Assembly (NCBI RefSeq): GCF_000761445.1
Contig: NZ_KN196470.1
Location: 2,434,732-2,498,731, forward strand
From: Oleiagrimonas soli
Lineage (GTDB): Bacteria; Pseudomonadota; Gammaproteobacteria; Xanthomonadales; Rhodanobacteraceae
Length of the DNA: 64,000 nucleotides
Direction: 5' to 3'
The notes below the pieces were generated by a model that worked only from the letters and a program-made list of their open reading frames with translations, ran no database searches and had not been told where the DNA came from. Shown here one piece after another: positions 28,618 to 36,675 of this stretch. Both the position numbers and the translations under genes were made by a program. Every line of letters starts with the position of its first letter. The stretch's first letter is position 1.

Positions 28618-30453
28618 TCAGGGCGACAGGTCCAATCCTTCGCGGGTGAGTGCCTGCGCGCCCCGTGCCTTCGGTTGCGGCGTGGGTGCGTCGGCCAGGG
28701 GCTCGCCGCCGACCACGTGACGGTAGAGCGCGTCCATCGCGGCGTAGCCGTACGGCATCAGCGGCACATGCGCCGCGCCGAAGGCCGGCAGGGCCAGGAA
28801 GGCGTCGAAATGTTGGGCATGCGGCACCTTCCAGTAACGAGGCGAGCGCCCCTCGGCGCGCAGCCAGCCCACGTACGGCTCGGACGTGAAGGCGGTCGGG
28901 ATCAGGCCGTCGTCGGCGCCGTGCACGACCGAGATCGGCAGATCCTTGCGCGGCAACTGCGCGGCCAGCGCGTCCACCGAGGCATGCAGGGTCGCGGCAT
29001 CCGTGTCCTCGCCAGTCCACAGCGCGCGCAGGCAATCCAGTCCGGCCAGCGTCGGGTCCGATGACGCGTCGACCCTGCCGAACAGGCCCACGCCCGCGCC
29101 CGGCGGAATGCCCGACGCGTCGGCCCACCAGGCGGCGCGGGTTGCATCGTCCGCCGCGACGGGCTGGCCCTGGGCGTCCATCGCCTCGTAACGGAAGCCG
29201 CACGGCATGCGACCGACGCCGCGCCGCAGGTAGGCCGAGGCATAGCCGGCCGCCACGCTGCGCCAGGAGTCGAAGACCGTGGTGCTGGCGGCGGTCGCCA
29301 GCACGGCATCGGTCCAGCCCTGCGCATGCAGGTGCGCCAGCGCCTCGGCGGCCTGCCCGGCCGGTGTGTCGGACTGGAGCTCGCCGCGCGCGTGCAGGCT
29401 CGCGCAACGCGCCAGCCAGTGCGCCGGCGGCTTGCCTTCGGTGCGCGCCAGTGGCGCGTCGTCGAAACGGGCATCCGTCAACGCGCACGGCATCCACAGC
29501 GCCGCTTCGGTGGCGTAGTCGTACAGCGCGCGACCGTGTCCGGCCACGTGCACGTTCGGCTCCATCGCCATCACCGCGTCCAGCAGGCCGTCGTGATCCA
29601 GCCCGGCCGCTTGCAGCACCGCGCCGCCGCCGTTGGACAGGCCGGCCGCGATGATGCGCGTGTTCTGCGGTGTGAACGGCGCCTGGTCGGGATAGGCGCG
29701 GTCCATCATCGCCAGGCCGAAGCGCGCTGCTTGTAGTACGTCGCGGCCCCAGTCGGCTTCGGGGTTGTCGCCGGAATGCATGTGCTTGACCGCGACACCG
29801 GCGCCGGCGTCGTATTCGCGCGGCTCGAATTCCAGCGGCGCATCGCCGGCCCTGGCGCGCGTGCCGTCCAGCGCCACGCCGGTACCGGTGGCGGTGTCGA
29901 AATAGCCCGAACCCGTGCCCTTGTCGGTGTAGGCGACGGCGCAGCCGCGCGGCAGACCGAACGCGCCGGCCAGGGAGATCGCGCCGTACACGCCGCGCGA
30001 ACCCGAGGATGCGGTGACGATCAGGCAACGCGCGTTGGCGTCGAAGGCGTCCGGCGCCTGCAGCAGCACGCGATGCGGGGCATGCGCGCCGGGCACGCGC
30101 GCGAACGCCGTGTATTCGCGACCGGGCACGTCCGGCACGCCGCCGTAGGCGCGCCCGTAGCCGCCCAGCGGACCGAGATCGGCGATGCCCTTCCAGCTCG
30201 TCTGGATGGCGCGTCGGCGCAATGCCTCGGGCGTGGGTGCGTCGGCATCGGCGAACGGCGTCGGCGCGCCGGCCAGCCCCTTCAGGCCGAGACCGGCCGA
30301 AAGCAGGTCGTCGCTGCCGCGATGTTCGGTGACGCGCACCGGTCCGGAGAGAAAGTCGACGGACATGGCGTCCTCGCTGGGAGTCGTCGGCGCCCCGCAG
30401 GCCGTCACGGCGGCCACGGCGGCGGTGCAGAGGTAGCGGGCAAACTTCGACAT
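28618..30453 (-). CDS. 3-hydroxybutyrate oligomer hydrolase, predicted lipoprotein
   Basis: A 611-aa protein of the D-(-)-3-hydroxybutyrate oligomer hydrolase family, which cleaves soluble 3HB oligomers to monomers. Nucleophile motif GLSNGGG is near residue 235, with a late catalytic region around SVVHGADDGLIP and HAQHFDAF. The N-terminus is a lipoprotein signal: VTAC with lipidated Cys19 followed by Gly, which favours the outer membrane. It is divergent from bdhA, whose product oxidises the monomer. The shared promoter region holds a GTAC-N4-GTAC-like site. Confidence 0.88.
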   Translation of the reverse strand: MSKFARYLCTAAVAAVTACGAPTTPSEDAMSVDFLSGPVRVTEHRGSDDLLSAGLGLKGLAGAPTPFADADAPTPEALRRRAIQTSWKGIADLGPLGGYGRAYGGVPDVPGREYTAFARVPGAHAPHRVLLQAPDAFDANARCLIVTASSGSRGVYGAISLAGAFGLPRGCAVAYTDKGTGSGYFDTATGTGVALDGTRARAGDAPLEFEPREYDAGAGVAVKHMHSGDNPEADWGRDVLQAARFGLAMMDRAYPDQAPFTPQNTRIIAAGLSNGGGAVLQAAGLDHDGLLDAVMAMEPNVHVAGHGRALYDYATEAALWMPCALTDARFDDAPLARTEGKPPAHWLARCASLHARGELQSDTPAGQAAEALAHLHAQGWTDAVLATAASTTVFDSWRSVAAGYASAYLRRGVGRMPCGFRYEAMDAQGQPVAADDATRAAWWADASGIPPGAGVGLFGRVDASSDPTLAGLDCLRALWTGEDTDAATLHASVDALAAQLPRKDLPISVVHGADDGLIPTAFTSEPYVGWLRAEGRSPRYWKVPHAQHFDAFLALPAFGAAHVPLMPYGYAAMDALYRHVVGGEPLADAPTPQPKARGAQALTREGLDLSP

Positions 30454-30487
30454 GCTGTCAGCCTAGCCGCAAATCCGTTCCTGACCA

Positions 30488-30501
30488 TGGTACGAAAGTC
30501 C
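30488..30501. promoter_or_regulatory. Putative response-regulator site, bdhA/oligomer hydrolase promoter
   Basis: On the minus strand this reads TGGACTTTCGTACC, an imperfect GTAC-TTTn-GTAC inverted repeat. It matches 10 of 14 bases of TGTACTTTGGTCCA at 39080-39093, the other divergent promoter of the 3HB cluster. Its centre is 32 bases upstream of a -10-like TAGGCT (30527-30532) for bdhA, a spacing suited to an activator overlapping the -35 region. Confidence 0.5.
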
Positions 30502-30565
30502 ACATGCCGGGTCGCCCCCGGAGCGCTAGGCTGGGCGCATCCTGCGCATTGCCCGAGGTAGCTGC

Positions 30566-31324
30566 ATGTCCACCATCCTGATCACCGGCGCCGGCAGCGG
30601 CATCGGCGCCGGCCTCGCCACGACGCTGGCGGCCGCCGGCCATCATGTGCTCGCCACCGATCTCGACGCGGAGGCCGCCGGCAAGATCGCGGCGCAGATC
30701 CGCGCCGACGGCGGTCGGGCCGACGCCCTGGCGCTGGACGTCAGCCGCGACGACAGCGTCGATACCCTGCTCGCCGCCCTGCCCGCGCCGGTCGACGTGC
30801 TGGTCAACAACGCCGGCCTCCAGCACGTGTCGCGGCTGGAAGAATTTCCGATGCCGAAGTGGGACCTGCTGATCCAGGTGATGCTGACCGGCGTCGCCCG
30901 CATCACCCGCGCGCTGCTGCCGGGCATGCGCGAACGCGGCCACGGCCGCATCGTCAACATCGGCTCGGTGCATTCGCTGGTGGCCTCGCGCTACAAGAGC
31001 GCCTACGTCGCCGCCAAGCACGGCCTGCTCGGCTTCTCCAAGGTGATGGCGCTGGAAACCGCGGACACCGACATCACCATCAATACCGTCTGTCCGGCCT
31101 ACGTGCATACGCCGCTGGTCGACAAGCAGATCGCCGCGCAGGCGCGCGAGAACGGTCTCAGCGAAGAGCAGGTGGTCAGCGAGATCATGCTCAAGCCGAT
31201 GCCCAAGGGCGTGTTCATCAGCATCGAGGAGCTGGCCGGGATCACGGCGTTCCTGATGTCGCCGGCTGCGCGCAACATCACCGGGCAGACGCTGGTCGTC
31301 GACGGCGGCTGGACCGCGCAGTAG
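30566..31324 (+). CDS. bdhA: 3-hydroxybutyrate dehydrogenase
   Basis: A 252-aa short-chain dehydrogenase converting D-3-hydroxybutyrate to acetoacetate with NAD. Cofactor motif TGAGSGIGAG (residues 7-16), NNAG, catalytic Ser-Tyr-Lys with Ser in NIGSVHSLVAS and YVAAKHG, plus the family-specific VCPAYVHTPLV and the C-terminal GWTAQ. It shares its upstream region with the oligomer hydrolase and is followed after 34 bp by the response regulator gene, so the two may be co-transcribed. Confidence 0.95.
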   Translation: MSTILITGAGSGIGAGLATTLAAAGHHVLATDLDAEAAGKIAAQIRADGGRADALALDVSRDDSVDTLLAALPAPVDVLVNNAGLQHVSRLEEFPMPKWDLLIQVMLTGVARITRALLPGMRERGHGRIVNIGSVHSLVASRYKSAYVAAKHGLLGFSKVMALETADTDITINTVCPAYVHTPLVDKQIAAQARENGLSEEQVVSEIMLKPMPKGVFISIEELAGITAFLMSPAARNITGQTLVVDGGWTAQ

Positions 31325-31358
31325 GCTCGGTGTTCGACGTCCGTACCGAATCCCTCGC

Positions 31359-32018
31359 ATGCCGCGCCTGCTGATCGCCGACGACCATCCGCTGTTCCGC
31401 GCCGCGCTGCGCCAGGCGGCGCTGCACGCGCTGCCCGACGGCGACATCCACGAAGCGCCCGACTTGCCGACCACGCTCAGCGCGCTGACCGACGAGCCGG
31501 ACACCGACCTGGTGCTGCTGGACCTGCACATGCCCGGCAGTCGCGGCCTGTCCGGACTGGCGGCGCTGCGCGGCCAGCATCCGGCGGTCGCGGTGCTGGT
31601 GGTGTCGGCGCACGACGAACCGCGCGTGATCCGCCGCGCGCTGGACCACGGCGCGTCCGGCTTCATCTCCAAGAGCGCCGATCCCGAGCAGATCGCCAAC
31701 GCCATCCGCACCGTGCTCGACTGCGGCCAATGGGTGCCGCCGCATCTGAGCGACAGCGTCGCGGCCACCCCCAGCGATCCGTCCGACAGCGAACTCGCCG
31801 CGCGCCTGGCGCGCCTGACCGAACAGCAGTACCGCGTGCTCGGCCTGCTCGCCGAGGGGCTGCTCAACAAGCAGATAGCCGACCGCCTGGGCATCCAGGA
31901 GCGCACCGTGAAAGCGCACGCGACAGCCATCTTCGAGAAGCTGGAAGTGCGCAACCGCACCCAGGCCGGCGTGCTGCTGCGTTCGCTGGACCTCGCCGAT
32001 CCGGCGCACGCCGACTAG
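31359..32018 (+). CDS. NarL/LuxR-family response regulator (CrbR/ErdR-like)
   Basis: A 219-aa two-domain regulator. The receiver domain has acidic pocket Asp8-Asp9, phospho-acceptor Asp55, Ser83 and Lys105. A LuxR-type helix-turn-helix occupies about 148-210 (LLAEGLLNKQIADRLGIQER). The gene follows bdhA at 34 bp and is convergent with the SLC5-type hybrid kinase, stops 12 bp apart. The pair matches the CrbS/CrbR (MxtR/ErdR) arrangement known to control acetyl-CoA synthetase. Here the targets may be the 3HB genes, which carry similar upstream sites. Confidence 0.9.
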   Translation: MPRLLIADDHPLFRAALRQAALHALPDGDIHEAPDLPTTLSALTDEPDTDLVLLDLHMPGSRGLSGLAALRGQHPAVAVLVVSAHDEPRVIRRALDHGASGFISKSADPEQIANAIRTVLDCGQWVPPHLSDSVAATPSDPSDSELAARLARLTEQQYRVLGLLAEGLLNKQIADRLGIQERTVKAHATAIFEKLEVRNRTQAGVLLRSLDLADPAHAD

Positions 32019-32030
32019 CGCGCATTCGAT

Positions 32031-35000
32031 TCAGGCGCGCGCACGCCCCTGCGGCTCGGCGGCCGCCATCAGATGCTTGAGTACCTGCCGCAACGCCAGC
32101 GGCTTCAGCGGTTTGTAGAGCATCGTCGCGCCCGCCTCCAGCACCTGCTGACGCAGCCCGGGATCGCGGTCGGCGGTCAGCACGATGGCCGGTGTGGCGC
32201 CGAAGCGCACGCGCAGCGCCTCAAGCACGTCGAGACCGGTCACGCCGCCATCGAGGTGGTAGTCGAGCAGCAGCAGGTCGGGCGACCATGGCGCCGCCAG
32301 CGCCTGCTCCAGCGTACCCGCGCCGTGCACGTTCCAGCCCCACTGGCCCAGCACGGCGCGCATCGCGGTCAGCACGTCCGGCTCGTTGTCGACCACCAGC
32401 GCCTTGCCGGCCGGCAGCGATTCGATCGTGGGTCCCGCGCTCGCGCGCGGGGTGACCGGCCCCGGCTCGGCCTGCGGCAACCGCACGCCGAACACGCTGC
32501 CGGAGCCGGGCCAGGAACGCAGCGTCAGCCGGTGCCCCAGCAACCCGGCCATGCGTTCGGCGATGGCCAGCCCGAGGCCGAGCCCCTGCCCGCTGGCGGC
32601 GCTGCCGCGGCGGAACTCCTGGAAGATCAGGGCCTGCTCGGCGCGCTCGATGCCGGGACCGGTGTCCCACACTTCCAGCGCCAGCTCGCCCTCGCGGCGA
32701 CGGCAGCCCAGCAGCACCCGGCCGCGGCGCGCGTAGCGCAGCGCGTTGGCGAGGAAGTTCTGCAGCACGCGCCGCAGCAGTTGCGGGTCCGACTGCGCCC
32801 ACAGCGCCGTGCGCACCACGCGCAGACGAATGCCGCGCTCGGCGGCCAGCGCCTGGAACTCGGCCGCCAGCGGATCGAGCACGTCGGCCAGCGCGAACGG
32901 CCGCGGGCGCGCCACCAGGCGCCCGCCTTCCAGCCGCGCGATGTCGAGCAGTCCGGCCAGCAGATGCTCGGTGGCGTCCAGCGCGCCCTGCAGATGCCGC
33001 GCGGTGTCGCGGTGCGTTTCGCCCAGACGCTCTTCCAGCGTGTGCGCGAACAGCTGCGCGGCGTGCAGCGGCTGCAGCAGATCGTGGCTGACCGCAGCCA
33101 GAAAGTGGGTCTTGGCCTCGTTGGCGCGCTGCGCGGCCTCGCTGGCCTGCGCTAGGGCATGCGTGCGCTCGGCCACGCGCAGTTCCAGCGTCTCGTTGCT
33201 GCGTTTCAGTTCGCGCTCGGCGGTGCGGAAGTCGGTGACGTCGGTGAAGGTCGCCACGTAGCCGCCGCCCGGCATCGGGTTGCCACGGATCTCGATGGCG
33301 CGGCCGTCGTGCAGATGCCGTTCGGACAGATGCGGCGTGCCGGCGCGCATGTGCGCCAGCCGGCGCTGGCAACGCGCTTCGACCTCGCCCTCGCCGATCA
33401 GGCCGGCGGCGATGTTGTGGCGCATCAGCTCGAGCACGGGACGCCCGACTTCGAGCAGGCCGTCGGGATACTCGAACAAATCCGCGTACGGCTGATTCCA
33501 CGCCACCACGCGCAGCTCCGCATCGACCACGCAGATGCCCTGGCTCATGTTGGCCAGTGCCGCCGATAGCACACGCTGGTTGAAACGCAGGTCCTGCGAA
33601 GCCTCGTCGACGATGGCGGCGACCGTGTCCAGATCCTCGCTGCCCTGATGCCGCATCACGTCCAGCAGCAAGCGCGCCGAAGCCGCGCCGATCACCGCCG
33701 CCAGTTCGTGCTCGACCGCGGCCACGCGCGGCGGCTCGGCCAGCACGCGGTCGGGCGCATCGCGGAACAGGCGCTCGACGTCGGACGTTGGCAGGAACCG
33801 CGCCGACAGCGCGCGCAACTCGTGCAGCGGCACGCCACCGCCCGCGGACGCCGGCCGCGCGCGCCCGAAACGCGACCGCGCTACCAGAAAGATCGCGGCG
33901 ATATTGGCGAGCAGACTCAGCACCACCGCACGGCCCAGCCCGCTCCATCCGGACAGCCCGAACAGGTGCTGCGGCGCCAGCCATTCGATGCCGAACGGCC
34001 CGGCATGCACCCAGCCCGGTTGCGGCGTGAACAGCGCCGGCAGCAGCGCGTACAGCCACACCAGCGTGCCCACCAGCAGGCCCGCGCCGACCGCGCGCGC
34101 GCCGAGCTGCGGGCGGTAGATCGCCACCAGCGTCGCCGGCGCCAGTTCGGCCAGCGCCGAGAACGAGATCGCGCCGATGTCGGCCAGCGCGTCGTTGCCG
34201 GCCAGCACGCGGCTGTAGCCCCAGGCCAGCAGCACGATGGCGAGGATCGCCAGACGCCGCTGCGTCAGCACCTCGCGGCGCAGATCGCCCTGTTCGCCGC
34301 GGCCCCAGCCCGCGCGCACCAGCAGCGGCGCGACGAAGTGGTTGGCCACCATCAGACTCAGCGCCAGCGTCGCCACCACCACCATGCTGGTCGCCGCGCT
34401 CAGGCCGCCCAAAAAGGCCAGCAGCGCCAGCCCGTTCTGCTGCTGCGCCAGCGGCAGCGCCAGCACGTACAGGTCCGACGACACGCCGGCCGGCCCCAGC
34501 CAGGCGTCGCCCAGCCGCGCCAGCGGCAGGATCGGCGCGGCGATCAGGCACAGGTACAGCGGAAACAACCAGCGTGCCGTGTTCACGTGACGCGCATCGC
34601 GGCACTCGACCACGCCGGCATGGAACTGGTGCGGCAGCGTGAACATGGCCAGCGCGCCGAGCAGGATCAAGGCCGGGAACCCGTTGGTGTCGTGCGGCAC
34701 CGTCGTCTGCGCCGGCGGCAGCGTCGGCAGGCCGTGCATCGGCATCAGCAGCATCGCGCCCAGCGCCAGCATCGCGCCGAGCTTGAACAACGACTCGAAG
34801 GCCATCGCCAGCACCAGGCCGCGGTTGTGCTCGGTGGCGGCGGCGCGGCGGGTGCCGAACAGCATCGCGAACAGCGCCATGATCAGCGCCACGTAGAGCG
34901 CACTGTCCTGCCACGGCGGCATGCCCTCGTAGCGGTCGCGGCTGAGCACGCCGTAGCTCATCGCCACCGCCTTCAGCTGCAGCGCAATGTAGGGCACGAT

Positions 35001-35375
35001 GCCGATCAGCATCACCGCCGTGACCAGCGCGGCCAGTCCCGAGTGCCGGCCCAGCCGCGCGGCGATGAGGTCGGCCAGCGAACCGGCGTTGTAGTCGCGC
35101 GCCAGTCGCACCAGGCGCATCAGCACCGCGGCGCCGAAGGCGTACAGCAGGATCGCGCCGACGAAGGTCGGCGGCAGCCACCAGCCGGATCGGCTGGCCT
35201 GCGTCACCGTGCCGTAGAAGGTCCAGGAGGTGCAGTGGATCGCCAGCGACAGCGCGTAGACGATGGCCCAGCGGTTCTGCAACACGCGCGGATGGCGCTC
35301 GCCGTACAGCGCGACGCCGAACAGCAGCCCGAGCCAGACCAGACCGGCGGCGATGATGACGCCGGAACTCAGCAT
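32031..35375 (-). CDS. SLC5-type hybrid sensor histidine kinase (CrbS-like)
   Basis: A 1114-aa hybrid kinase. Residues 1 to about 500 form a 12-13 helix sodium:solute symporter-like module. A PAS domain follows (about 620-730; GICVVDAELRVVAWNQPYAD). The histidine kinase core has H-box VSHDLLQPLHAA near residue 790, N and G boxes NALRYARRG and GLGLGLAIAERM. The C-terminal receiver domain (about 1000-1105) has phospho-acceptor Asp in LLLLDYHLD. In known homologues (CrbS, MxtR) the transporter part senses or moves acetate-like solutes. No lone HPt domain is visible; the receiver may act as a phosphate sink. Confidence 0.92.
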   Translation of the reverse strand: MLSSGVIIAAGLVWLGLLFGVALYGERHPRVLQNRWAIVYALSLAIHCTSWTFYGTVTQASRSGWWLPPTFVGAILLYAFGAAVLMRLVRLARDYNAGSLADLIAARLGRHSGLAALVTAVMLIGIVPYIALQLKAVAMSYGVLSRDRYEGMPPWQDSALYVALIMALFAMLFGTRRAAATEHNRGLVLAMAFESLFKLGAMLALGAMLLMPMHGLPTLPPAQTTVPHDTNGFPALILLGALAMFTLPHQFHAGVVECRDARHVNTARWLFPLYLCLIAAPILPLARLGDAWLGPAGVSSDLYVLALPLAQQQNGLALLAFLGGLSAATSMVVVATLALSLMVANHFVAPLLVRAGWGRGEQGDLRREVLTQRRLAILAIVLLAWGYSRVLAGNDALADIGAISFSALAELAPATLVAIYRPQLGARAVGAGLLVGTLVWLYALLPALFTPQPGWVHAGPFGIEWLAPQHLFGLSGWSGLGRAVVLSLLANIAAIFLVARSRFGRARPASAGGGVPLHELRALSARFLPTSDVERLFRDAPDRVLAEPPRVAAVEHELAAVIGAASARLLLDVMRHQGSEDLDTVAAIVDEASQDLRFNQRVLSAALANMSQGICVVDAELRVVAWNQPYADLFEYPDGLLEVGRPVLELMRHNIAAGLIGEGEVEARCQRRLAHMRAGTPHLSERHLHDGRAIEIRGNPMPGGGYVATFTDVTDFRTAERELKRSNETLELRVAERTHALAQASEAAQRANEAKTHFLAAVSHDLLQPLHAAQLFAHTLEERLGETHRDTARHLQGALDATEHLLAGLLDIARLEGGRLVARPRPFALADVLDPLAAEFQALAAERGIRLRVVRTALWAQSDPQLLRRVLQNFLANALRYARRGRVLLGCRRREGELALEVWDTGPGIERAEQALIFQEFRRGSAASGQGLGLGLAIAERMAGLLGHRLTLRSWPGSGSVFGVRLPQAEPGPVTPRASAGPTIESLPAGKALVVDNEPDVLTAMRAVLGQWGWNVHGAGTLEQALAAPWSPDLLLLDYHLDGGVTGLDVLEALRVRFGATPAIVLTADRDPGLRQQVLEAGATMLYKPLKPLALRQVLKHLMAAAEPQGRARA

Positions 35376-35484
35376 GGCCGGATTGTCCGCTCGCTTGCGC
35401 GTTGCATGAGGTCCCCCGGCCGCCGCTCGCTCAGATCGCGACGACAGCCTGACGCCCGAGCATAACCAAACGCGCCGGCGCGGC

Positions 35485-36537
35485 CTACGGCTGTTTCAGA
35501 TCGACGCGCGCCTGCGGCACGCCGAGCGCGGCCAGCGCCCGCAGCAACCACTGCTGCTGCACGCCCTCGCGGGTGTCGTAGTGCGCGCCCGAGTAACCCC
35601 ACCAGTCCCAGCAGGCTTGCGGATTGAGCGGCGCGAAGCTGGCGCGCGTCTGCGGATACAGCACGGCCACGTGATACGCGTCGGCCCAGCGATTGAAACC
35701 GGCCTCGCGCACGAAGGCTTCGCCGACCGACTCCACGTTCTGCTTGCAGCCGTGGAAGACCACCAGCACGCCGCAGGCCGCGCCGTCCATGCAGGCTTTC
35801 GGCACGTAGGCGTAGCCGGTGTCGGCCAGGAACGCGTCGCGCCCGTCCGGACGCAGCCGGTTCTGGTCGAAGCTGCGCAACTCGCCCGTTGCGGCCTTCG
35901 CCGGCATCGGCGCCGGTCCGTACAGCTGTTTGAAGATCGCGCCGGCGGCGTCGAAACCGCAGTGTCCAAGGTACGGCGCGACCGACGTGCGGCAGTCGTC
36001 GCCGGACGCCGCCACCGGCAGGTTGTGGCCGAAATCGCGATCGCCGTCCCAGGTCACCTGCATCGACGCCAGCGCCGGCATCTTCGCCCGCAGCGTGTCG
36101 TAGAACGTCGCGGCCGCCTGACTGACGTTCGCGGCCACGCGCGTGTCGTCCTTGCCGTGCAGCACGTAGACGCGCGAACGCGCCAACGCGTCCAGCGGGC
36201 CGAGACGACCGGCCGCCGAGGCCTCGCGCGCCTGCGTCACCAGGGCGTCGACGTCGGGCGCCGGCGTGCCCTTCATGCAGGTGCCGAGCGCCGTCGTCAG
36301 CTGTCCGCCGGCGCAGCCCCAGGGGCCGCCGGCCACCAGCGCGGCGCCGGAGAAGATGTCCGGCCAGGCCAGATGCGATTGCGTGGCCATGTACGCGCCG
36401 GCGGAGAGTCCGGCCACCTCGACGCGCGCCGGATCGACCTTCAACGAGGGCAATCGGTCCTCGGGCGCACGCACGCAGGCGGCAAGCAACAGCGGCAGGC
36501 ACAGCGCCCAGGCGGCGCGAATCGTCATGGAAGTCAT
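35485..36537 (-). CDS. Lipoprotein poly(3-hydroxybutyrate) depolymerase, type II catalytic order
   Basis: A 350-aa surface or periplasmic esterase. Lipobox LLAAC with lipidated Cys21. The nucleophile motif GLSAGAYMA lies early (near residue 46), while the oxyanion-hole motif FHGCKQN comes late (near residue 272). This order is the circularly permuted type II arrangement of denatured-PHB depolymerases. Further conserved parts are VLHGKDDTRV and WDGDRDFGHN. No separate substrate-binding domain is present, unlike many secreted PHB depolymerases. ATG 36537 has AGGA upstream; an ATG at 36528 is possible. It lies between the kinase and the TonB receptor on the same strand. Confidence 0.85.
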   Translation of the reverse strand: MTSMTIRAAWALCLPLLLAACVRAPEDRLPSLKVDPARVEVAGLSAGAYMATQSHLAWPDIFSGAALVAGGPWGCAGGQLTTALGTCMKGTPAPDVDALVTQAREASAAGRLGPLDALARSRVYVLHGKDDTRVAANVSQAAATFYDTLRAKMPALASMQVTWDGDRDFGHNLPVAASGDDCRTSVAPYLGHCGFDAAGAIFKQLYGPAPMPAKAATGELRSFDQNRLRPDGRDAFLADTGYAYVPKACMDGAACGVLVVFHGCKQNVESVGEAFVREAGFNRWADAYHVAVLYPQTRASFAPLNPQACWDWWGYSGAHYDTREGVQQQWLLRALAALGVPQARVDLKQP

Positions 36538-36593
36538 CTGAACATATCCTGCAGTGCGCCGGATGGTGGTCACGCGTGAAGTCTACGCAGCCT

Positions 36594-36627
36594 GCGGGCG
36601 CTCGGCCGATCCTTGCCGAGCGCCCGC
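36594..36627 (-). terminator. Hairpin between the TonB receptor and PHB depolymerase genes
   Basis: GCGGGCGCTCGGC and GCCGAGCGCCCGC form a 13-pair stem with an eight-base loop. It could terminate the receptor transcript or stabilise its 3' end; there is no T-run. Confidence 0.55.
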
Positions 36628-36675
36628 TGCGGACGTTTTCCGGGGAGAGACCGTGAAACGTCCGCGCGCTTGGCC

